This document shows positions 1-8,202 of a stretch of 39,691 nt of DNA, one piece after another. The stretch lies in contig NZ_VTZN01000032.1 in the NCBI RefSeq assembly GCF_008370645.1, positions 1 through 39,691 on the forward strand, written 5' to 3'. Origin of the DNA: Mycobacterium simiae. Its GTDB lineage: Bacteria > Actinomycetota > Actinomycetes > Mycobacteriales > Mycobacteriaceae. Made by a program: the position numbers and the translations under genes. Numbering within the stretch: the first letter of the stretch is position 1; each line of letters begins with the position of its first letter. The notes beneath the pieces are model-generated. The model did not search any database and was not told the DNA's origin. It saw only the letters and a list, made by a program, of their open reading frames with translations.

Positions 1-53
1 ATGCCGCGGTCACCGCCCTGACCAGCGCAGACACGCCAACATCAGCAACCCCT

Positions 54-73
54 ATCTACGGCTGCAGTACTAG
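54..73. repeat. IS701-type right-end repeat, copy 1
   Basis: These 20 bases (ATCTACGGCTGCAGTACTAG) occur again, identically, at 2597-2616, a few bases after the stop of an IS701-family transposase. The sequence before this copy (about 30-53) also loosely resembles the sequence before the second copy. I infer that an IS701-like element ends here, with its body to the left of the window. IS701-family elements are known to insert at CTAG-like four-base targets, which would make the last CTAG target rather than element. Confidence 0.55.
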
Positions 74-157
74 GTCGCTGTAATCCCTTGTGTCACTGTG
101 GCTTCAGTGGTCACAGCGCGCGGATTCTTGTCGGTGGCCCTTCGTAGAATTCCAGCC

Positions 158-1529
158 ATGGGTTCGAGCAGTCGCGAGGAGATCGTCGAGGTCTTCGCTG
201 CGCTGGATGCCGACCTGGACCGGTTGTGCGCGTTGGCCTTTGACGTGCTCACCATCCCCGAACAACTGCGGGCCCTCGAGCGCCTAGAACGCGCGGCACG
301 CCGGCTGCGGGCCCCCCAACACGCGTTGCTCAATCAGTGCGGCGCCCAAGCCAGCGACGACACCCTGGGCGGCACGTTGCGCACGGTGCTGGCCGACCGG
401 TTGCGCATCACCAAGGCCGAGGCCAGCCGGCGCATCGCCGAGGCCGCTGATCTGGGCCCGCGACGCGCACTGTCCGGTGAGCCGCTGACACCGCAGCTGA
501 CCGCCACCGCCACCGCCCAACGCGACGGCCTGATCGGCGACGGGCACATCAAGATCATCCGCGCCTTCTTTTCCCACCTGCCCGCCGAGGTGGACCTAGC
601 TACCCGCCACGCCGCCGAGGCCGACCTGGCCGACAAGGCCCGCCAGTATCGCCCCGACGAGGTGGCCAGCTACGCCCAGCAGATCATGGACTGGCTACAC
701 CCCGACGGGGACCTCGGCGACCAGCAGCGGGCCCGCAAACGCGGACTCACCCTCGGCAAGCAGGACTACGACGGCATGTCGCGGCTAAGCGGCTATCTGA
801 CCCCCGAGGCGCGTGCCACCGTCGAGCCCGTGCTGGCCAAACTGGCCGCCCCCGGCGCCTGCAACCCCGACGACCAAACCCCGGTCATCGACGCCACCCC
901 CGATGCGGACGCGGCCAAACGCGACACTCGCAGCCAAGCCCAACGCAACCATGACGGCTTGCTGGCCGGCCTGCGGGCCCTGCTCGCGTCGGGGAAGCTG
1001 GGCCAACATAACGGCCTACCCGCCTCGATCGTGGTCACCACCACACTCAAGGAGCTAGAAGCCGCCGCCGGCAAAGGCCGCACCGGCGGCGGCTCGGTGC
1101 TGCCGATCACAGACGTGATTCGGTTGGCCTCGCACGCTCACCACTACCTGGCATTGTTTGATGACGCCAAACCCCTGGCGTTGTATCACGCCAAGCGGCT
1201 GGCCTCCCCAGCGCAGCGCATCATGCTCTACGCCAAGGATCGGGGATGCACCAAGCCGGGCTGTGACGCACCGGCCTACCACAGCCAAGTCCACCACGTA
1301 ACAAGCTGGGCCACCACACACCGCACCGACATCAACGATCTCACTCCGCCTTTTGGGGGCCTGCGGGGTCGACAACCGACTTGTCGAGAAAGGCTGGACC
1401 ACCCGCAAAAACGCCCGCGGCGACACCGAATGGCTACCGCCAGCCCACTTGGATCGCGGACAACCCCGAACCAACCCCTACCACCACCCGGAACGATTCC
1501 TATCCGACGGATACGACGAACCCGGTTGA
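158..1529 (+). pseudogene. 13E12-type HNH endonuclease (DUF222), frameshifted near its 3' end
   Basis: This is a REP13E12-family protein: a long helical DUF222 region followed by a C-terminal HNH domain. These genes are multicopy in slow-growing mycobacteria, and a 13E12 copy is the known integration target of the phiRv1 prophage. The start is ATG 158 (MGSSSREEI), which matches the family N-terminus better than the in-frame start at 98. The frame is intact through the Cys pair and the HH of the HNH domain ([10 protein letters not shown]) to NDLT near 1344. There about ten extra bases (CCGCCTTTTGGGGG where the family has a few) shift the frame. The conserved tail ([19 protein letters not shown], ending SDGYDEPG) continues in another frame to a stop at 1527-1529, while the shifted frame runs to 1534. 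The HNH domain is therefore probably broken. It lies between two IS-end repeats, in mobile surroundings. Confidence 0.8.
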
Positions 1530-1628
1530 CATGACCACCGCACCGGCGTATTCGCTAGGCGGGCAACAGTTCCCGGACAAACACGCCTCTTCGACGCCCA
1601 TGCTGGCACCATCGCTGCGCGGTGAGAC

Positions 1629-2616
1629 ATGCTGGTCAGCGGGGTGCAGCGCCAGTACAGCGGTACCGCGGGCCGTGTCGAGAACTCCCAGGTGGCGGTG
1701 TATCTGACGTCTGCGGCCCCGCGTGGGCACGCGCTGATCGACCGGGCTCTGTACCTTCCGCGCAGCTGGGCCTACGACCATGACCGCTGCGCCGACGCCG
1801 GAATCCCTGCCGACAAGCGGGGTTTCGCGACCAAACCAACGTTGGCGGTAACACTGATCGACCGCGCTGTGGCCGCCCGAGTACCCGCGGGGTGGGTGGC
1901 CGGCGACGAAGTCTATGGAGCCGACCCACGACTGCGCGCCGCCATTCGAGGCCACGGGCTGGGCTACGTGATGGCGGTTGCGGCCAACCGGCGCATGCCC
2001 ACCCATGCCGGCCCGATCCGCGTCGATGCGCTGCCCGCGCTGATCCCGGCACATGCCTGGCAGACACACTCCGCCGGCGCCGGCGCGCACGGGCCACGGC
2101 TGTACTCCTGGGCGTGGTTTCGGTTGCTGTCCGAAGACGACACCGACAGCCATCATTTGCTGATCCGCCGCAACGATGCGACCGGCGAGCATGCCTACCT
2201 GCGTTGCTACAGCCCGCGCCCGGTGCCGTTGCGCCCCCTGGTCACTGTCGCTGGTCAGCGCTGGCGCATTGAGGAATCGTTCCAACCCGCCAAAGGACTG
2301 GTCGGACTGGATCAGCACCAGGTGCGGCGCTGGAGGTCCTGGCATCGTTGGACCACCCTGGCCATGCTCGCCCATGCCTTCCTGGCCGTCGCCACCGCGA
2401 TCGAACGCGATACCGCACCCACACCGCCAGGTCTGATCGCCTTGACCGTCAACGAGTTTCGGCGCCTCTTCGACGCACTGCTGCTCGTCACCCACCGCAC
2501 CCTGACAAGCCTGCTGGCCTGGCCACGATGGCGAAGACGACACCAATACCGAGCCCGACAATCCCACTACCGACAACGCGAACACCAATGATCTCGATCT
2601 ACGGCTGCAGTACTAG
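1629..2616 (+). mobile_element. Truncated IS701-family insertion sequence
   Basis: The frame 1629-2591 encodes 320 residues of an IS701-family DDE transposase. Recognisable blocks are SGVQRQYSGTAGRVENSQVA, the second-Asp region GDEVYGADPRLR, and the C-terminal block with the catalytic Glu (QRWRIEESFQPAKGLVGLD, then HQVRRWRSWHRW). Full-length relatives are about 400-430 aa. The first 100 or so residues, including the first catalytic Asp, are missing, and an in-frame TGA at 1623-1625 closes the frame upstream. The right end is present, ending in the 20-bp repeat at 2597-2616. The element is joined directly to the 3' end of the 13E12 pseudogene and cannot be autonomous. The long antisense frame at 1500-2588 is a composition shadow. 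Confidence 0.85.
2597..2616. repeat. IS701-type right-end repeat, copy 2
   Basis: Identical to 54-73. It begins five bases after the transposase stop codon (2589-2591), where an IS right terminal repeat is expected. No inverted left-end counterpart was seen near 1600, which fits a left truncation. Confidence 0.6.
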
Positions 2617-2951
2617 CGGCCCGGGCACTGAGCCCTCAGCACGGGGGACGAACCATACCGTTTGACTCGTCGACCAACACGAACCGGACATATCACCGCC
2701 GATCAGCCGCTGATATCCTCAACCGCGGCGACGCCTAGCATCCGGCAATCGGCACAATCGGCGAACTCCGCGACATGGCGGGGCGGGGCGATCGAGGCGG
2801 TGGCATAAGCGCTTGATGACGGTGCGCTTGAAGCCTTCTCGCTGGCTGGAAGCGAACTCGACGGCGAAATCGAAGTCGCAACCGTCGATCCCGGCTCCGC
2901 GCAGTCGAATTGATACTGTGGACAACTACTTAAGGAAGAAATTCCTCGGTG
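2617..2951. other. Gene-poor gap between the IS end and narK
   Basis: No gene is supported here. A TTG-initiated minus-strand frame at 2719-2925 would encode 68 residues, but it resembles nothing I recognise and has no clear ribosome binding site. The stretch is most likely junction DNA beside the insertion sequence. Confidence 0.5.
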
Positions 2952-4397
2952 TCACGCGAAAGTTGCTGCGATCGCGGCTGTCTCCGCACCGCCCGGCTCC
3001 TCCACATTTCGCTGCCGCGAGCTAGATATCGGCAGATCCGAAGCTTGCGGCCGGACGTAGCGCAGCCAGGTCAGGATCGTGGCACCGATGTAGCACAGCA
3101 GGAACGCCCAGAAGGCCGATGTCTCGGTGCCGGTGCTCAAGTAGGACTGGCGTAAGACCAAGTTGACCGCCATCGCACCCAGCGCACCAACCGTCCCAGC
3201 GAACCCGATGAGCGCTCCGGACATCACGCGCTCCCAATCGCGTCGGTCGGCATCGCTGACGTTCAGCGCGCGACTGCGTGCCTGAAAAATAGACGGTATC
3301 AGCTTGAATACCGAACCCTTTCCCACGCCGCAGAAGATGAACAGCGCGGTGAAACCGGCGATGTAGCCGATCATCGTGTAGGCCGTGGGCGCGCCACCGG
3401 GGCCGTGGGTGAGGTCGTCGTGGGTGCTGACGCCGACGAGGAATCCACCGGCCACGATCATGGCAGCCAACGCGCCCAGGGTGACAGGGCCGCCACCGAA
3501 TCGGTCGCCCCATTTGCCGCCAACGATGCGCGCCAGCGATCCCAATAACGGCCCACTAAAGGCGATCTCGGCGGCGTGCAGCGACGCCAGCGCGTGGCTT
3601 TGCCCCGCGGCCACGAAATTGTGCTGCAGCACCTGGCCGAATGCGAACGCGAAACCAAGGAAAGAACCAGAGCAGCACAGGTACAGAAATGCGATCGCCC
3701 ACGAGTCGGGCACGGCAAGAACTGACCGCACGTGACCCACCTCGATGACATGAGCCAAGTCGTCCATGAACAGCGCCACGCCAACGGCCGCTACGGCCAG
3801 CAATACGACATAGACTGCACAGACCAAATAGGGCGCCTGGTGACCGGCGGTGGCCAGCACGACGAGTCCGACCGCCTGGATGGTTGCCGACCCCAGGTTG
3901 GTAAATCCGCCAGTAAATCCGAGCGCGAAGCCTTTACGCCGCTGCGGGTAGAAACCTTCGACATGAGCCAGTGCTGCGACGTAACTGCCGCCGCCCAATC
4001 CGGTCAGCCCGGCGCACACCAGATACGGCCACAGTGGCAGGCCGGGATGAGCCAGCAACACCATGGCCCCGACGGTGGGCATCAACAGCACCAGTGACGA
4101 GAACACCGCCCAGCGCCGGCCACCGAACTTGGTAGTGGCCATTGCGTATGGGATGCGCACGACTGCCCCGACGAACGTCGCGGTGGCGCCCAGCAGCAGC
4201 TTGTCGCTGGTTGAAAAACCGTAGACGGCCTGCGGCATGAATAGCACCATCACCGACCACAGGTACCAAATCGAGAAGGCGATATGCCCGGCGACATTCG
4301 ACCAGATCAGATTGCGACGGGCGACCAGCTTGTTGCCAGCATTCCACGCCGTGGCGTCGTCCGGATCCCAATCCGCGATGCGATGCTTTCGGGCCAT
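2952..4397 (-). CDS. NarK-family MFS transporter (NarK3-like) with degenerate nitrate signatures
   Basis: This 481-aa inner-membrane MFS protein closely resembles mycobacterial NarK3 along its length (N-terminus HRIADWDPDDATAWNAGNK; about 12 hydrophobic segments). NarK proteins move nitrate and nitrite. The two arginines expected in transmembrane helices 2 and 8 to bind the anion appear present (R81 in VRIPYAM, R290 in GSLARIVGG). Both nitrate signatures are altered: the family pattern GxGGGNFASSMxN reads GLGGGSYVAALAH (133-145, Asn to Ser138 and Asn to His145), and the second reads GVGKGSVF (357-364) with Lys360 where NarK3 has Asn and E. coli NarK Ser. AGGAAAGG lies about 10 bases before ATG 4397. 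There is no nitrate reductase in the window. It may carry another substrate or be losing function. Confidence 0.85.
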   Translation of the reverse strand: MARKHRIADWDPDDATAWNAGNKLVARRNLIWSNVAGHIAFSIWYLWSVMVLFMPQAVYGFSTSDKLLLGATATFVGAVVRIPYAMATTKFGGRRWAVFSSLVLLMPTVGAMVLLAHPGLPLWPYLVCAGLTGLGGGSYVAALAHVEGFYPQRRKGFALGFTGGFTNLGSATIQAVGLVVLATAGHQAPYLVCAVYVVLLAVAAVGVALFMDDLAHVIEVGHVRSVLAVPDSWAIAFLYLCCSGSFLGFAFAFGQVLQHNFVAAGQSHALASLHAAEIAFSGPLLGSLARIVGGKWGDRFGGGPVTLGALAAMIVAGGFLVGVSTHDDLTHGPGGAPTAYTMIGYIAGFTALFIFCGVGKGSVFKLIPSIFQARSRALNVSDADRRDWERVMSGALIGFAGTVGALGAMAVNLVLRQSYLSTGTETSAFWAFLLCYIGATILTWLRYVRPQASDLPISSSRQRNVEEPGGAETAAIAATFA

Positions 4398-5113
4398 GCG
4401 GCGCTACCTTTCCTGGACGAAGTCGGCGTACCCCAAGCGGCGGTAACTGGTCGGCCTGCCCTTACATTCTCTCTGATTCGACGGGGCCACAGTTGCAGCC
4501 GAACCGAACGCTAGCCCTAGACCAGGATTCGTACGGGTACACCGGGCGGAGAGCACGGTGATGCAGTCCGCCCCCTCCCCGGCCATCGACCGGAGAGTCC
4601 GGCGAGGATCGCACGGCCACTTCTCTTCCTCCGCGTCGGATGCGGCTTACCGAGTGAATAGCTTCGTCATGACGAAGCTGCAGGACTGCTGGGCGTCGAT
4701 CGTGACACGCAGTCAAAGCAGCTCGGCGGCCACCGAAGCGTGACAGTAGCCTCGCTCACCTCTCGATAGTGAAACTTAATGCCGGTCATCCGACAACTCG
4801 ACATCGGCGATGCACAGCAGATTTCCAGCTCACGTGATCAGTATGTCCAGCCAACCGCACGCAGCCGCACCGGTCGGGCTCGGCGCCCGAAGCAACCGAC
4901 CCACCTTGCCATGGCGCTAACGTAGCGGCGTGGTCTGGATAGTATGCTGCGGCCAAAATGCATCGGGTGGGGCGAACTCGCTGGAACAACTATTCACGCC
5001 ACAACGCTTGCAGCGCAGCATGTTCCGGACATCCGAAGCTCGGCTAGTCGCAGCCTATTCAACCGGTAGCACAAAGAGCCGGAACCAGATGTCACGCTAG
5101 CTGGAAACCTCCT
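4398..5113. other. Gene-free stretch upstream of narK
   Basis: About 700 bases without a convincing gene on either strand; only short frames of composition type are present. It must contain the narK promoter. It precedes a PPE remnant on the + strand and may include unrecognisable 5' parts of that gene. Confidence 0.5.
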
Positions 5114-5767
5114 GTGCATCGGCCATCTCCAGTTGCGGCAGCGATGCACACCTACGCCGCATCCTCGTCGGCCGCGACTCACCTGGACCAGTTCAGCGAG
5201 CCTCCGCCGACCACGACCGGCCAGTTGGGGCCGGCCGTGTCCGCGCAGCCACATACCATCTCAGCGGCAGGGCAGTCGGGTTCTTGGTCGGCGTTGTGGC
5301 CCATCGTGCTGCTCACCGCCTTCGGTGACTTCAATGCGCTCACCGGTCCGGCGAACTTCGCTGCGGCCATAAGTCGTGCGATCACCTCGGCGGGAACTTT
5401 CGCGACCGGACTTTACAGCTCAGACCTTCAGGGTGGCGCCAAGAAAATTCCGGTTGTTCGACCGACCACACACGGCGGTCCGGTACTGCTTTGCACGGCC
5501 CGGGCAGCGGCGGTCGGGAAACTGTCCGTGCCGCAAAGCTGGGGCGCGGCAACCGGGGGGACCGGTCCTGCCGATGGCCCGCCGCAGCCCCCGCGAACCG
5601 GTCGTCGACTTGTTCCGGCGGGCGCCGCCGACTCACCGCATGGTATGGCACACAGCTTGCCGGGTACGGGACCGATGACTGGCAGGACAGCGCGATGCAC
5701 CGGGGTGCCGGTATTACGCAACGGACGTCGCCGCTTCACGATGCCGCGACCGGCATGCGGGGGATAG
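5114..5767 (+). pseudogene. Remnant of a PPE-SVP family gene (C-terminal part)
   Basis: The 217-residue frame has no PPE N-terminal domain but carries two C-terminal hallmarks of the PPE-SVP subfamily. One is the motif GxxSVPxxW, seen as GKLSVPQSW within AAVGKLSVPQSWGAA, around 5510-5550. The other is a terminal NGRRRFTMPRP-type tail just before the stop. The middle (ALTGPANFAAAISRAITSAG) also has the feel of a PPE central region. The first 50 or so residues do not look like PPE, so the ATG at 5114 is probably fortuitous and the homology starts nearer 5280. Residues after the SVP motif are low in recognisable structure and may include further frame changes. It is probably a decayed, 5'-deleted PPE gene. 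The tail of the convergent KimA-OB gene ends at 5786. Confidence 0.65.
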
Positions 5768-5785
5768 CTGGGGCCGGCAGCTGGA

Positions 5786-8158
5786 TCAACCGGCTTCTCC
5801 GGACCTGGCGCCTTGGGCATCGCGGGTTTGTGATGCTTCCTCCAGCACGTGGTAAACCGGATCCACCATCGACATCGGTCGCCGGCCGCTCTGCCGGGCC
5901 TTTCCGGTGATTCGCAGCAACTGACCCGGCTCGATGTCGGCGCCGCCACGCCCGTTGCGAAACGCCAGCCGAATAGCTCCGCTCTGGTCGTCGACCAGCA
6001 CCGATCGGTAGATGCTCTGCCGTTTGGCGACGTCCTCGACGTGACTGACTCGCCCCTCGATGGTCGCCCGCTGCCCCGGTATCAGTCCCGCCACCGTAAT
6101 CACTGACAGCGGGCGTTCGGGGTCATCGATGTCGACGGTCTGACCATCATCTTCTGAGACCCACGCTTCGAGCCTGTCCAGTACGCGAGAGACCCGTTGC
6201 TCGAAGCGGTTCGGATATGCCTCCTTGAGCCGGGATTCGACGTCGTACGGCACGATCGTCGCCGCTGCATCCGGGATCAGGCTGACTGCCCGGGCGATCT
6301 TGTCCGCCGTGCGATCGTGCAGCAGCCGCCCCAGCAGCGGCGCGAACGTGCGTCGTGGCAGCAGCACCGTCACATTGGTATCAGGGTGCTCATCACGCGA
6401 TCTGACCACCAGCAGCTGCGCATCACGGTTGATCCGCCGATCCGGGCAGTCCACCACGCGCAACGGCGTGTCAATCTGGAAATCATCCCAGCGCTTGCGC
6501 AGCTGCGCGGCGTGGGCAGCATCGACCATAAAATGCACCGCGATTAACTCGTCTGCGCGTAGCCCCTTCCCGTACCGTAACGCTTCGAATAATGCGAGGT
6601 CGACCGAATTGACGAAGACATATACCCGGTGCCGCGCATACTTCACCACTTCGGGGCGGTCGGTGCGGAACATCTCAAGAATTGCTGCCTCAGAGCGATA
6701 TTCGCGGTTGAACCGCATCAGGCCGAAAACCAGCACCGGGAAGACAACGACCACCAGCCAGGCACCTTCGGTGAACTTGGCCACCGCAAAGATGCCCACC
6801 ACCACCGTCGACAAGATGCCTGCGGACAGGTTGATCGCCAGCCGGTACCGCCATCCGGGCTCGCGTTGCGTCAGATGGTGTTTGGTCATCCCGTAACCGG
6901 CCATCGCGAACCCGGTGAACACGCCGATTGCATAGAACGGCACCAGCGCGTTGACTGAACCACCCGTGATCACCAACAACGCCACCGACAAGGCCGTAAG
7001 AGTGATAATGCCGTTCGAGAACACCAGGCGGTAACCGCGTTTGGTCAGCTGCCGGGGCAGGAATCGGTCCTCGGCGACGAAATTGGCCAATGCGGGGAAA
7101 CCGTTGAAACTGGTGTTGGCGCCGGTGAACAGGATTGCCGCAGTCGATGCCTGCACCAACACAAAGAACACGTGTCCGAGCACGCCGGTACCGAACACCG
7201 CGCGACCGATTTGCGAAAGCACCGACGGATATTCGGTGAGGTAAGGCGTGGCGTGGGTGGCGTAGGCCAAGTAGGCGACACCAGCCAGCAAGAAACCCAG
7301 AATGCAGGCCATCACGGTGAGTACTCGGCGCGCATTGCGGCCCTGTGGCTTTCGAAAAACTTCGACGGTATTGGAGATCGCCTCCACCCCTGTCAGCGAC
7401 GAACCGCCGTTGGCGAACGCACGCAGCACCACCAGGATCGTCGCGCCCATGACCAACCCGTTGCCCTGATGCACAGGCACGGTGCCGGACAACTGTTGCG
7501 GGTCATATATCGTTAACTGCCCGAATAACTGGCGGACAATGCCGGTCACGATTGTCAGCACGATCATGACGACGAAGAAGTAGGTGGCCGCCGCGAAGGG
7601 TAGCCCCGCTTCCCGCATCCCTCGCAGGTTCGCATAGCAAATAGCAATTACCACACCAACGGTGATCTCCAGGCTGTAGGGACCCAACACCGGCACCGCG
7701 GACACCACCGCGACCGTCCCCGCCGCGGACTGCACGGCGACGGTGACCACGTAATCGATGAGCAGCGCCGCCGCGGCGACCTGCGCGACGCGCGGCCCGA
7801 AATTGTCCCGCGCGACGATGTAGGAGCCGCCGGCCCGCGTGTAGGCGATCACGACCTGCCGATAGGACGCCGCCACCAGCACCAGGATCAGCAGAATGAC
7901 ACCGGTGATCGGAAGCAACAAGGCGAACGCCGCCAGCCCGGCATGAGGCAGCAGCTCGATCAGAATTTGCTCTGGGCCATAGGCCGTCGATGAGATGGCA
8001 TCCGGCGAAAGTGCGCCCAGTGCAACAGGATTCGAGAGTCGCTCGGACGCCAGATTCTCGGTGATGAGGGGTCTTCCCAGAAAGACGCGCTTCAGTATGT
8101 CGCCGAGCGACGAGGGGACAATGGGCTTGGCAGCCGAATTATCAGCCGAGGAGGTCAT
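5786..8158 (-). CDS. KimA-type potassium importer fused to an OB-fold domain
   Basis: This 790-aa protein is an APC-superfamily permease of the KimA/YdaO group (KUP family), which imports K+ with H+ in Bacillus subtilis. Residues matching those essential in B. subtilis KimA (D36, Y43, Y118, Y377) are present: D53 and Y60 in SPDAISSTAYGPEQIL, Y136 in LLIDYVVTVAV, Y409 in ALVPFYAIGVF. About twelve membrane segments (roughly 60-485) are followed by the family's cytosolic domain (about 500-640). An extra OB-fold-like domain follows at about 686-773 (GLIPGQRATIEGRV to LLRITGKARQ). In M. tuberculosis the KimA-like Rv2690c is about 657 aa and a separate OB-fold protein, Rv2694c, is encoded nearby. 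MTSS at 8158 was chosen because upstream in-frame starts overlap the divergent helicase gene; MHRMTSS at 8167 is also possible. Confidence 0.85.
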   Translation of the reverse strand: MTSSADNSAAKPIVPSSLGDILKRVFLGRPLITENLASERLSNPVALGALSPDAISSTAYGPEQILIELLPHAGLAAFALLLPITGVILLILVLVAASYRQVVIAYTRAGGSYIVARDNFGPRVAQVAAAALLIDYVVTVAVQSAAGTVAVVSAVPVLGPYSLEITVGVVIAICYANLRGMREAGLPFAAATYFFVVMIVLTIVTGIVRQLFGQLTIYDPQQLSGTVPVHQGNGLVMGATILVVLRAFANGGSSLTGVEAISNTVEVFRKPQGRNARRVLTVMACILGFLLAGVAYLAYATHATPYLTEYPSVLSQIGRAVFGTGVLGHVFFVLVQASTAAILFTGANTSFNGFPALANFVAEDRFLPRQLTKRGYRLVFSNGIITLTALSVALLVITGGSVNALVPFYAIGVFTGFAMAGYGMTKHHLTQREPGWRYRLAINLSAGILSTVVVGIFAVAKFTEGAWLVVVVFPVLVFGLMRFNREYRSEAAILEMFRTDRPEVVKYARHRVYVFVNSVDLALFEALRYGKGLRADELIAVHFMVDAAHAAQLRKRWDDFQIDTPLRVVDCPDRRINRDAQLLVVRSRDEHPDTNVTVLLPRRTFAPLLGRLLHDRTADKIARAVSLIPDAAATIVPYDVESRLKEAYPNRFEQRVSRVLDRLEAWVSEDDGQTVDIDDPERPLSVITVAGLIPGQRATIEGRVSHVEDVAKRQSIYRSVLVDDQSGAIRLAFRNGRGGADIEPGQLLRITGKARQSGRRPMSMVDPVYHVLEEASQTRDAQGARSGEAG

Positions 8159-8202
8159 TCGGTGCATTCTGCCAAGACGCTGGTTGGCTAGGGTGACTAG
8201 TC

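Noticed and set aside
1500..2588. 362-aa minus-strand ORF opposite the transposase
   Set aside because: No recognisable domain. It is exactly antisense to the IS701 coding frame and is explained by GC-rich codon bias.
2719..2925. 68-aa minus-strand ORF beside the IS end
   Set aside because: TTG start without a clear binding site and no resemblance to a known protein.
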